Shown piece after piece: positions 51,858 through 60,626 of a stretch of DNA of 64,000 nucleotides (position 1 is the stretch's first letter; each line of letters opens with the position of its first letter). The stretch comes from Paraburkholderia ferrariae NBRC 106233 (GTDB taxonomy: Bacteria; Pseudomonadota; Gammaproteobacteria; Burkholderiales; Burkholderiaceae). The translations under genes and the position numbers were made by a program. Below the pieces are notes generated by a model. That model was given only the letters and a program-made list of their open reading frames with translations, had not been told where the DNA came from and ran no database searches. The stretch spans positions 328,695-392,694 of the forward strand of contig NZ_BAYB01000009.1 of assembly GCF_000685035.1 (NCBI RefSeq), given 5' to 3'.

Positions 51858-53237
51858 ATGAACTTTTGCGAAACGATAGGCGCAAACCGCTACCATTTTG
51901 ACGGACTCGCCGCGCTGCTCGCCAAGGCAAGCCCGCGCCGCTCCGGCGACGAACTCGCCGGCGTCGCCGCCGCCTCGGAGCAGGAGCGCGCGGCGGCAAA
52001 GATGGCGCTCGCGCAGGTGCCGCTCTCGGCGTTTCTGAACGAAGCGCTGATTCCCTACGAAATCGACGAGGTCACACGCCTCATCATCGATACGCATTCG
52101 GCAAAAGCCTTTGCGGAAATCTCCCATCTGACCGTTGGCGACTTTCGCAACTGGCTGCTCGCCGACACCACCGACACGGCGGCGCTCGTTCGCGTGGCCG
52201 CGGGCCTCACGCCCGAGATGGTGGCCGCGGTCTCGAAGCTGATGCGCAACCAGGATCTGATCCTGGCTGCGAAAAAACGCCCCGTAGTTACGCGCTTTCG
52301 CAACACGGTCGGACTGCCGGGCCATCTCTCGGTCCGCTTGCAGCCGAACCACCCCACCGACGACGTGAAGGGCATCGCCGCCTCCATGATCGACGGGCTG
52401 ATGTATGGCTGCGGCGACGCGATGATCGGCATTAACCCCGCATCCGACTCGCTTGCGGCGATTACGGCACTCCTGCGCATGACGGACGAGTTCCGCCGTG
52501 CCTACGATGTGCCGACGCAAACCTGCGTGCTGACGCATGTCACGAATACGCTTGCGGCAATCGAGAACGGCGCGCCGGTCGATCTGATCTTCCAGTCGAT
52601 CGCGGGCACCGAAAAAGCGAATGCGGGATTCGGGGTATCGCTATCGCTGCTCGCCGAAGCATACGACGCGGGCCGTTCGCTCAAGCGCGGAACGGTGGGC
52701 GAAAACCTGATGTATTTCGAAACGGGGCAAGGCAGCGCGCTCTCCGCGAATGCGCATCATGGCGTCGATCAGCAGACTTGCGAGGCGCGCGCCTATGCGG
52801 TTGCGCGCCGGTTCAATCCGTTCCTGACCAACACCGTGGTCGGCTTCATCGGGCCGGAATATCTCTACGACGGCAAGCAGATCATCAGGGCCGGCCTTGA
52901 AGACCATTTCTGCGGGAAACTGCTCGGCGTCCCCATGGGTTGCGACATCTGCTATACGAACCATGCCGAAGCCGATCAGGACGACATGGACACGCTGCTC
53001 ACGCTACTTTGCACTGCCAATGTCAACTTCATCATGGGCGTTCCCGGCGCGGACGACATCATGCTGAACTACCAGAGCACGTCGTTCCACGATGCGCTCT
53101 ATGCACGGCGCGTGCTCGGCCTCAAGCGCGCACCGGAGTTCGAAACCTGGCTCGAAACGATGCGGATCACGAACGCGCTCGGGCAGATTCAGGATGCGTC
53201 GCGTAGTCCCTTGCTGCTCAACTGGATCGAACCATGA
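51858..53237 (+). CDS. eutB: Ethanolamine ammonia-lyase large subunit
   Basis: 459 residues, TIM-barrel subunit of the adenosylcobalamin-dependent enzyme that splits ethanolamine into acetaldehyde and ammonia. Recognised by long colinear blocks: VGLPGHLSVRLQPNHPTDDVKGIAASM, YGCGDAMIGINPASDS, CVLTHVTNTL, LMYFETGQGSALSANAHHGVDQQTCEARAY, and NTVVGFIGPEYLYDGKQIIRAGLEDHF. Overlaps eutC by 4 bases. No permease, reactivase or microcompartment genes lie nearby. Confidence 0.97.
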   Translation: MNFCETIGANRYHFDGLAALLAKASPRRSGDELAGVAAASEQERAAAKMALAQVPLSAFLNEALIPYEIDEVTRLIIDTHSAKAFAEISHLTVGDFRNWLLADTTDTAALVRVAAGLTPEMVAAVSKLMRNQDLILAAKKRPVVTRFRNTVGLPGHLSVRLQPNHPTDDVKGIAASMIDGLMYGCGDAMIGINPASDSLAAITALLRMTDEFRRAYDVPTQTCVLTHVTNTLAAIENGAPVDLIFQSIAGTEKANAGFGVSLSLLAEAYDAGRSLKRGTVGENLMYFETGQGSALSANAHHGVDQQTCEARAYAVARRFNPFLTNTVVGFIGPEYLYDGKQIIRAGLEDHFCGKLLGVPMGCDICYTNHAEADQDDMDTLLTLLCTANVNFIMGVPGADDIMLNYQSTSFHDALYARRVLGLKRAPEFETWLETMRITNALGQIQDASRSPLLLNWIEP

Positions 53238-54031
53238 AGGACGATATGGCGGATGCCGCGCCGGTGCAGACCGCCCCGGAAGATCCGTGGAAGGCGTTGC
53301 GCCGCTTCACCGCTGCGCGAATCGCACTCGGGCGCGCGGGCGCCAGTCTGCCTACCGAAGCACTGCTCGCCTTCAATCTGGCGCATGCGCAGGCACGCGA
53401 CGCCGTGCATACACCGCTCGATACGGCAGCGCTCAAGTGCGAGCTCGACAGCCGGGCACTCGATTCGATCGAAGTAAGCAGTGCTGCACAAAGCCGCGAG
53501 CAGTACTTGCGTCGCCCGGATCTCGGACGCAGGCTCGATTCAAAAAGCACGGCCCGGCTTTCGGATCATGGCAGGGCTTCGGAATCCCGGCCCGAACTGG
53601 TATTTGTCGTTGCCGACGGGTTATCGTCGAGCGCTGTGGCGCTGCACGCCATCCCACTAATCGAGCGAACGATTGCGCGACTGCAAGGCTGGCAAATCGG
53701 CCCGATTGTTGTCGCGACGCAGGCGAGGGTTGCCATCGGCGACCCCATCGGCGAATTGATGCAGGCAGGCATGGTGGCGGTGCTGATTGGCGAACGGCCG
53801 GGACTGAGCTCGCCGGCGAGCCTGGGTGTGTACCTGACCTATCGCCCAGCGACCGGGTGCAGCGATGCGCAGCGCAACTGCATTTCCAATGTGCGTCCCG
53901 AAGGGCTGGGCTATGACGCGGCCGCGTTCAAGCTCGCGCATTTGCTCGATGCGGCTCGCACCCGAAAACTCACGGGGATTGGTCTGAAGGACGAAAGCGT
54001 TTGGGAAGGGGATGTGCTGCCGGCGCGGTGA
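53234..54031 (+). CDS. eutC: Ethanolamine ammonia-lyase small subunit
   Basis: 265 residues. Conserved cobalamin-side blocks are RPDLGRRLDSKSTARL, ELVFVVADGLSSSAVALHAIP, VGEV-like IGDPIGELMQAGMVAVLIGERPGLSSPASLGVYLTY, and NCISNVRPEGLGYDAAAFKLAHLL. Starts inside the eutB stop (ATGA), so the subunits are co-translated. Length is typical for proteobacterial EutC. Confidence 0.97.
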   Translation: MKDDMADAAPVQTAPEDPWKALRRFTAARIALGRAGASLPTEALLAFNLAHAQARDAVHTPLDTAALKCELDSRALDSIEVSSAAQSREQYLRRPDLGRRLDSKSTARLSDHGRASESRPELVFVVADGLSSSAVALHAIPLIERTIARLQGWQIGPIVVATQARVAIGDPIGELMQAGMVAVLIGERPGLSSPASLGVYLTYRPATGCSDAQRNCISNVRPEGLGYDAAAFKLAHLLDAARTRKLTGIGLKDESVWEGDVLPAR

Positions 54032-54291
54032 TGGCATGAGATAGCGTGGGTATGTGTGCCATCTGCGCACGCGCGAATGCCGGTCTTGAGCACAAACAAG
54101 GTTCCCGCAGTTCGTCGTCGATGATGTCAGCCTGCGGGTCCTCATGGACGATGAGGCTATTTTCATCTGCTATTGGGAATTTGTCTGCCAAATGACAAGC
54201 AGGCGGCCCGGGAAAACCCTCTCTTAAACTTGCCTGGCGTTGGTCGATATCGCGGCTATCCGTGTTATTCAGACACGTTGAGGAGCCGCTG

Positions 54292-54753
54292 ATGAAAGTC
54301 CACTTGTTAATCGCCGCCGTTATCTGGGCCACGGCATGTGCAGGTGCCACGTCGACGTTTGCCGGAAATTCGACCGCATCGCCCGAGGACGACAGTGCAG
54401 TCGTCTTTGCATCGGCGAATCTGATCGCACTGCAGAACATAGGGGGCCGTGCAAAGCTCGACACGGCATCTGCTTACGTGGAAACGGACGTGTTGCGAAG
54501 CGCTAGCGGCAACATTGGCGTGAACCTGGCTGCGGGTGCGCTCAACGCGCAGGCCAATCAGATCGCACTGGTCGCCACGCCTCAAGCGGAAATCGTCACG
54601 CAACAGAACACACACGCTGTCGCGCATATGACCGGCGGTAGCGCTATCGCTCGACTCGGAGCGGGTGCGCTTGCCGGCGCGAGCGGGAATATCGGCATCA
54701 ATATCGCTGCAGGTGCGGGGAATGCACAGTTCAATGGACTCGTGACGCATTGA
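54292..54753 (+). CDS. Small secreted protein with amyloid-like repeats
   Basis: 153 residues with a signal peptide (MKVHLLIAAVIWATACAGATSTFA). The mature part carries two imperfect repeats of the form ASGNIGVNLAAGALNAQ and ASGNIGINIAAGAGNAQ, near residues 80 and 130. Such Gly/Asn/Ala/Gln repeats resemble those in Fap-type functional amyloid or adhesin subunits of Pseudomonas and Burkholderia. The GAGGAGCCGCTG leader supports the start at 54292. No chaperone or secretion genes lie beside it. Function unproven. Confidence 0.7.
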   Translation: MKVHLLIAAVIWATACAGATSTFAGNSTASPEDDSAVVFASANLIALQNIGGRAKLDTASAYVETDVLRSASGNIGVNLAAGALNAQANQIALVATPQAEIVTQQNTHAVAHMTGGSAIARLGAGALAGASGNIGINIAAGAGNAQFNGLVTH

Positions 54754-54838
54754 GGTGTGGACCGAACTAGCGCCTTCCCTTTTCCATGACGTTGTCTCTG
54801 GGACTCGCAGTTGGTGTGCAGCGCCACAATCAGCTCGG

Positions 54839-55711
54839 CTACTCCTGACTGCGTCTTCGTTCCATCCTCGCGCACTCGGGGCACCAACTGCCGCGCCAGA
54901 CGCTGTTGACCGAAGCTAACCAGACATGTTGCAGCGAGCACTCCCATTCGATCTTGCCGTGCGGCCCGGGATACACCGTTGAAAGGCAACGGCCACCGCG
55001 CGATTGCGCGAGTTCCTGCATCTGCTCAATCGTACGTGTTCTTGCTTTGACTGCGCATTGCCGACACCACTGCCCTTTCTTCACACGGAACCATGGCGCA
55101 GACCAGCGGTGGCCCTCCTCGCATTGCCATTCCAGCGCTGTGTCCCGATCGACATAAGCCGACAAGCAACCGCCGCCACGCTCCGCTGCTGTCCTGTCAA
55201 TCTCCTCCTGCTGGGGTTTGGTGCTGTCAAGATAACAAGCTCTGCACCAGTAACCCCGCGCAACGCCATCGAGGCTCGCAAGCCATGTATGCCCTGCGTT
55301 GCAACGCCAGCGCAGTCTGCTGTGGCTATTTTCGTAGTGTGTCGAAAGGCACTCGCCCCCATGCCTTGCCGCAAGCGCATGCGCGTCTCCCAGCGAATAG
55401 ACGGCGGCGCGCTCGTGAGCGCACGTTCTGCACCAATGACCCGCTCTCAGCCCTTGAATCACGGTGTGAAACCGATGTCCCGCCGCGCACTCGAATTCGA
55501 GCGGAACGCCGTATCCTTCGTAGCCTGACGCGAGGCACCTCCCACCCCACGCGTGCGCGACGTCACGAATTGCGGAGAAAACCCGGTCGCGGTAGCCCGG
55601 GGCACGGCTTCCGCCGGGCCCCGGCAAACGCTCGAGCGCCCGCTGCACGCGCACCCGCGTTGATTCGGGCACGCGAGGCGACCATGCGGCATGCCATGAC
55701 GTCGGTTTCAT
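54839..55711 (-). CDS. Four-repeat zinc-ribbon protein of unknown function
   Basis: 290 residues. Four tandem units of about 48-52 residues share the plan GGxCLSxxY, LxWxC, xGHxW, VxxGxWCxxCA. Each has two Cys pairs and a GH(T/R)(W/F) step; the fourth has QH in place of GH. The pattern looks like the probable zinc-ribbon domain PF14311 and treble-clef repeats found in large-genome viruses, algae and some bacterial proteins. No catalytic domain is seen. It follows a 50-residue secreted protein by 21 bases on the same strand but is otherwise isolated. The role may be nucleic-acid binding; inferred. Confidence 0.7.
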   Translation of the reverse strand: MKPTSWHAAWSPRVPESTRVRVQRALERLPGPGGSRAPGYRDRVFSAIRDVAHAWGGRCLASGYEGYGVPLEFECAAGHRFHTVIQGLRAGHWCRTCAHERAAVYSLGDAHALAARHGGECLSTHYENSHSRLRWRCNAGHTWLASLDGVARGYWCRACYLDSTKPQQEEIDRTAAERGGGCLSAYVDRDTALEWQCEEGHRWSAPWFRVKKGQWCRQCAVKARTRTIEQMQELAQSRGGRCLSTVYPGPHGKIEWECSLQHVWLASVNSVWRGSWCPECARMERRRSQE

Positions 55712-55732
55712 CGGATCATCCGGCTATCTTGC

Positions 55733-55885
55733 TTACCTGGCGTGATGCATCTTCGGGCGCGTATGCTGAGCCGCGCCGGGTTGCCCCGCCGGCGCATGGG
55801 CACCGCCCCCGGCCATGGTGCCGGCTGCGTGGCAAGTCATCGTCACGGCAAGCAAAATGGCCGCGACGTACAAATTGATCTTCAT
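55733..55885 (-). CDS. Small secreted protein at the end of the metal-efflux operon
   Basis: 50 residues, mostly a signal peptide (MKINLYVAAILLAVTMTCHAAG) followed by a short, His- and Gly-bearing mature part ending KMHHAR. GGAAAGACTC lies before the ATG. It lies 107 bases after the outer-membrane factor gene, on the same strand. Small His-rich periplasmic peptides often accompany metal pumps, so a metal-linked role is possible. Confidence 0.55.
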   Translation of the reverse strand: MKINLYVAAILLAVTMTCHAAGTMAGGGAHAPAGQPGAAQHTRPKMHHAR

Positions 55886-55992
55886 GAGTCTTTCCCGGTT
55901 CGATAGATGAAGGGCCGCACGCTGCCCGCAAGCCCGCGGCTGCCCCAGGGGAATGAATGTGCCGTGCCGGGAAACCGGCACTTCGCGGTGCT

Positions 55993-57519
55993 CTACGACG
56001 CAGTCGCCGTGCTGGCTGCTGCAGCCTTGTCGCCTTCCATGACCTTCCCGTTCTCCGGGTCGTTCCACCAGCCGCCGCCCAGCGCCTGCAGGAGCGCCGC
56101 AGAATCACTCAGCCGGTTTGCCTGCGCGTTGATCGTGTTGAGCCGAGCCTGCAACCATGTCTGCTCCGCGTTGATCACGACCAGACTGCCGACATCCCCG
56201 AGCAGTAACTGCTTCTGCGCAATATCGAGCGAGTGCTTTGCCGCCCGCTCCGCGTTCTGGGCAGTACGCAAAGCTTCTGCATCCGATGCGATTGCATGCA
56301 GCGAGTCGGCAACGTTCTGGAACGCCGTCACGACTGTCGCGCGGTACTGTGCCTCCGCCTGGTCATAGGCTGCTTCCGCGGCGCGCTGACGATGCTTGAG
56401 CGTGCCCGCGTCGAAGACCGGCGCAGTCAGGTCGCCGGCAATCGTCCACAGGCTGGAGCCCGGCGTGAACAGCGTACCGATAGTCGCTGCGGCCGTGCCA
56501 TAGGAACCCGTGATCGCCAGGTTCGGCAGGCGGTTCGCAATTGCTACGCCCACCTCGGCACTCGCCGAATGCAGCTCGGCCTCGGCGGCGCGGATATCGG
56601 GCCGCTGCGCGACGAGCTTCGAAGGCAGGCTAACGGGCAGATCGGCCGGCAACTGCAGGCTGTCGAGCGAGAACGTCGCCTCGATCTCCTCGGCCGACAA
56701 ACGGCCCGCCAACGCGGTCAACAGGTCGCGCTGCTGCGCGAGCTGCTTCTCGAGCGGCGGCAGCGCAGCCTCGTTCTGGGCGAGCTGGGCTTCCTGCGTC
56801 AGCACGTCGATTTCGTTTTCCTGACCAAGCACGACCTCGCGCTTGTACGAGTCGAGCACGTTGCGTTGCAGTTCGATCAGCCGGTGTGTGGAATCGATCT
56901 GCGCGCGCAGAGACGCTTCCTGAATCGCGGCAACGACCACATTCGACGCGAGCGAGAGCTTCGCGGCTTCCAGTTGGAACCGCTGCGACTCGGCCTGAGC
57001 ATCGAGCGATTCCACCGTGCGCCGGTTCAGTCCGAATACATCGGGCGTATACGAGATGTTCAACTGAGCGGTATGTAGCGCGTAGATATACGCACCCGAA
57101 TTCACCGCACTGCTCAGGACTGCCGGCGTTTGCTGCCTGGTCGGGTTGAAGCTCCCCGTCACAGTCGGGAAGTACGCGCCAACCTGAGACCGGGTTGTCT
57201 CGTTCGCCTCGCGCAGTGCAGCTCGGGCGACGTCAATGTTCGGGTTGTGCTTCAACGACTCATCGACGAGGTCGGCAAGCGGCTTCGAGTGGAACAGCGT
57301 CCACCATTGCGCCGGAATGTCCCTGTCCACAGAGAGCGACTGGGCGCCCCCCGCGTCGGCGCTGCCCACCTGGGCAGGTAGCGTGTCCTTCAGATAGCCG
57401 CTCTCGGAGGGGGCCGCCGGTGCCTTGAAGTTCGGGCCGACTGCACAACCCGCGAGAACGAGCGTTAGCGCAACCGCCGCGGCGGCGCTCTTGCAGGGAT
57501 GATTGAACGTATTGACCAT
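55993..57519 (-). CDS. Outer-membrane efflux lipoprotein of the metal RND system
   Basis: 508 residues. Lipobox VLAGC with Cys25, then AVGPNFKAPAAP, as in NodT-type factors. TolC-like repeats contain VPLPSKL-like LPVSLPSKLVAQRPDIRAAEAEL and NLAITGSYG. Starts 2 bases after the pump stop; its ribosome site lies in the pump's last codons (GAAGAGGCG). It forms the outer-membrane part of the pump complex. Confidence 0.93.
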   Translation of the reverse strand: MVNTFNHPCKSAAAAVALTLVLAGCAVGPNFKAPAAPSESGYLKDTLPAQVGSADAGGAQSLSVDRDIPAQWWTLFHSKPLADLVDESLKHNPNIDVARAALREANETTRSQVGAYFPTVTGSFNPTRQQTPAVLSSAVNSGAYIYALHTAQLNISYTPDVFGLNRRTVESLDAQAESQRFQLEAAKLSLASNVVVAAIQEASLRAQIDSTHRLIELQRNVLDSYKREVVLGQENEIDVLTQEAQLAQNEAALPPLEKQLAQQRDLLTALAGRLSAEEIEATFSLDSLQLPADLPVSLPSKLVAQRPDIRAAEAELHSASAEVGVAIANRLPNLAITGSYGTAAATIGTLFTPGSSLWTIAGDLTAPVFDAGTLKHRQRAAEAAYDQAEAQYRATVVTAFQNVADSLHAIASDAEALRTAQNAERAAKHSLDIAQKQLLLGDVGSLVVINAEQTWLQARLNTINAQANRLSDSAALLQALGGGWWNDPENGKVMEGDKAAAASTATAS

Positions 57520-57521
57520 GA

Positions 57522-60500
57522 TTACGCCTCTTCTTCGGTCGGTTTGTTCGCCGCGCGTCGTTCGACGAAGCGTTCGAGGACAAAGTAATAGGTCGGCAGA
57601 ATATAGAGCGTCAGCAGCGTCGCAATGCCGAGGCCACCCACGACCACCGTGGCGAGACCCCGCTGCACATCCGTACCCACGCCGGTGGCAAGAGCCGCGG
57701 GAAGCATGCCGACCGACGCCACCGTTGCTGTCATCAATACCGGCCGGAAACGTTCGAGCGCACCCATGGTGACCGCCTCCTGCAACGGCAAACCCTGCCC
57801 GCGCAAGCGGTTGATGTTCGACACCATGATGATCCCGTTCTGCACCGCGACACCGAATAGCGCAATGAAACCCACGGCTGTCGCAATGTTCAGCGTCTCT
57901 CCACGCAAATGCAGAGCAACAAGGCCGCCAAGCGTCGCGAGCGGAACGACGCCGAGCACGAGCACGGCCTGACGCGTGTTGCCAAAATTTCCGATCAGCA
58001 ACATCAGCATGACGGCCATCACAATGCCGAATGAAATGAGGAGGCGCTTCTGTGCGCGCTGCTCGTTCTCGAATGTGCCCGCCCATTCGAGGTGGTACTT
58101 ATCGTGGTCGAACTGCACCTTCGCGGCGATCTGCTCTTGCGCGTCGGCGAGATACTCCGACAACGCGCGGCTGCGGTCCTCGATGCGGATCGTGACTTCA
58201 CGCTTGCCGAACTCGTGCGCGATCGTGCTTTCGCCCATCTGGTAGGAGATGTTCGTGACTTCGCCGAGCGGAATCTTCGCGCCCGAAGTCGACGGCAGCG
58301 TCAACTGGCCGAGCGTTTCAGGATTGGCCACCACCTTTTCCGGCACGTGCAGCGTGAGATTGTAGGTCCGGTCGCCGACATAGACCGTCGTGATCGGCGC
58401 GCCGCCGATCGCATTCGTCACGAGCGTGTTCACGTCGGCTACGTTGATCCCGTACCGTGCCTCTTTGGCGCGGTCATTCCTGATCACGAGGTGAGGAATT
58501 TCCGGTTCCTGGAATACCGACGCATCGTCAGTACCCTTAACGTTCTTCAGCACATCGACAATGTCGTTGCCGATGCGGCGCATCTCCTTGAAGTCGTCGC
58601 CATAAACACGCAGAACCAGAGCGCTATGTGCGCCGCCAATCATGTCGTCCTCTCCGTCGACGATCGGCTGGCTGATCCCTACCGAAAGACCCGGAATCGC
58701 GTTCAGACGCTTGCTCAGCCGATCGACGAATTCCTTCCTGGTTTCGCCATGCCACGTGCTGTACGGCGTGAGGCCCACGGCCGACTCGATATGCGACGGC
58801 GTCCACGGATCGGTGCCCGTGTCGTTGCGGCCCAGCTGCGTGACGATATACGACGTTTCGGGGAATTCACGCACCGCCTTGCGCAGTTCCGCTGCCATCT
58901 CCATCGCCTTGTCGATCGACAGGCCAGACGGCATCTGCACCTGCAGCCACAGCGCCCCTTCATCGAGTTCCGGCAGGAACTCGCGGCCGATGGTTACGCC
59001 CAGCACGATCACCGCGGCAAGACTCACGGCTCCGATCGTATAGGCAAGCTGCCTGCGCGTGATGAACCATTCGAGCGAGCGTGCATATGCCTGCTGCAGA
59101 CGCTCCAGCCAGCGAACGTGCATCAGCTTGCGCGGCTTGCGCAGCGCCACGTAGGCGAGGCCCGGAATCAGCGTGAGCGTTGCGAGCAGCGCGCCGAACA
59201 GCGCATAGCCCATCGTATAGGCCATCGGCTGGAACAGCTTGCCCTCCGCACGCTCGAACGCGAACAGCGGCAGGTACGCAGCCATGATGATCAGGGTCGC
59301 GAAAAAGATCGGATGCGCGACCTGCCGTGTCGATTCGAGCACCGTGGCGCCGCTCAGCACGCTGTCCGGATCGTTCTCGCGCCTGCGTAAAATCGCCTCG
59401 GTCACCACGATCGCACCGTCCACGATCACGCCGAAGTCGATCGCCCCCAGCGAAAACAGATTCGCCGACATTTTGGTCAGGTGCATCAAGATGAAAACCG
59501 TCACCAGCGCGAGCGGGATCGTGACTGCAGCGACCAGAGCGCTGCGCGGACTGCCGAGGAACAGGATCAGCACGATAATGACAAGGCCCACGCCCTCGAT
59601 CACCGTATGCGCAACCTTGTCCACGGTGGCATGCACGAGGTTGTCGCGATCGATATACGGCACAATGCGCACGCCCATCGGCGCGAGTTGCTTCTGCAGT
59701 TCGTCCACGCGCGCGTGCACGCCTTCGAGCACCTTCGACGGATTTTCGTACTTCAAAAGATCAACGATCCCTTCGATCGTGTCCGGATTGTTGTCCTTGC
59801 CGAGCACACCCTCGCGCACCTGGTGGCCATATACGAGTTTGCCGAGATCCCGCACGAGAATGGGAACGCCGTTGCGCTGCGCGACGACGATATCGCCGAG
59901 ATCCTTCAGCGTCTGAATCTGGCCAATTCCGCGAACGATGTAAGCTTGCTCGCCACGCGTCACACGACTGCCGCCCGCATTGCCATTGTTGTTGTTAATG
60001 GCAGTCATCACGTCGCTGATCGCCACGTTGTAGCGGATCAACTGCCTGGGGTCGATTTCGAGTTGGTACTCTTTTGTGAACCCGCCGAAATTATCGACGT
60101 TCGCCACGCCCGGCACCTGCATCAGCGCGGGAATCACGATCCAGTTCTGGACCTCCGAAAGCTGCATCAGGTTCTTCGTGTCGGACTCAAGCGTGTAGCG
60201 ATAGATCTCGCCGGCGGGCCCCGAAACAGGGTCGAGCGAGGGCGTCACACCGGTGGGGAGCGACACGCCGCTGATCCGTTCGTTGATCCGTGCGCGCGAC
60301 CAGTAATCCTCCGCACCGTCCTTGAAAACCATCGTGATGAGCGACAGGCCGAACGTGCTGCTCGAGCGCATCATCACGACGCCGGGCGTACCGGCGAGCG
60401 CGCGCTCGAGCGGAATGGTGATCTGCTGCTCGATTTCCTCCGCAGCGAGGCCCGGCGCCTGCGAGGTCACCTGCGCGGTCACGTCGGTCAGCTCCGGATA

Positions 60501-60626
60501 CGCCTCGATCGACATCTGCGTCCACGAGTAATACCCGAAGATCGCGACGATGATCGCAACAACGATCGCGAGCGTGCGCTTCTCGAAGCACCGCGTGATG
60601 ATCGTATCGACTAGCTTCTTAATCAT
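57522..60626 (-). CDS. Heavy-metal-type RND efflux permease (CzcA/CusA family)
   Basis: 1034 residues, 12 helices and two large periplasmic loops. The TM4 signature reads DFGVIVDGAIVVTEA, giving Asp397, Asp403 and Glu410 at the spacing of the CzcA proton relay; the Asn that usually follows Glu is Ala here. Other marks: EFLPELDEGALWLQVQMPSGLS and GTDPWTPSHIES. Family members pump Zn, Co, Cd, Ni, Cu or Ag. Which metal is not clear. It starts 8 bases inside the adaptor gene's end and leads into the outer-membrane factor. Confidence 0.94.
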   Translation of the reverse strand: MIKKLVDTIITRCFEKRTLAIVVAIIVAIFGYYSWTQMSIEAYPELTDVTAQVTSQAPGLAAEEIEQQITIPLERALAGTPGVVMMRSSSTFGLSLITMVFKDGAEDYWSRARINERISGVSLPTGVTPSLDPVSGPAGEIYRYTLESDTKNLMQLSEVQNWIVIPALMQVPGVANVDNFGGFTKEYQLEIDPRQLIRYNVAISDVMTAINNNNGNAGGSRVTRGEQAYIVRGIGQIQTLKDLGDIVVAQRNGVPILVRDLGKLVYGHQVREGVLGKDNNPDTIEGIVDLLKYENPSKVLEGVHARVDELQKQLAPMGVRIVPYIDRDNLVHATVDKVAHTVIEGVGLVIIVLILFLGSPRSALVAAVTIPLALVTVFILMHLTKMSANLFSLGAIDFGVIVDGAIVVTEAILRRRENDPDSVLSGATVLESTRQVAHPIFFATLIIMAAYLPLFAFERAEGKLFQPMAYTMGYALFGALLATLTLIPGLAYVALRKPRKLMHVRWLERLQQAYARSLEWFITRRQLAYTIGAVSLAAVIVLGVTIGREFLPELDEGALWLQVQMPSGLSIDKAMEMAAELRKAVREFPETSYIVTQLGRNDTGTDPWTPSHIESAVGLTPYSTWHGETRKEFVDRLSKRLNAIPGLSVGISQPIVDGEDDMIGGAHSALVLRVYGDDFKEMRRIGNDIVDVLKNVKGTDDASVFQEPEIPHLVIRNDRAKEARYGINVADVNTLVTNAIGGAPITTVYVGDRTYNLTLHVPEKVVANPETLGQLTLPSTSGAKIPLGEVTNISYQMGESTIAHEFGKREVTIRIEDRSRALSEYLADAQEQIAAKVQFDHDKYHLEWAGTFENEQRAQKRLLISFGIVMAVMLMLLIGNFGNTRQAVLVLGVVPLATLGGLVALHLRGETLNIATAVGFIALFGVAVQNGIIMVSNINRLRGQGLPLQEAVTMGALERFRPVLMTATVASVGMLPAALATGVGTDVQRGLATVVVGGLGIATLLTLYILPTYYFVLERFVERRAANKPTEEEA

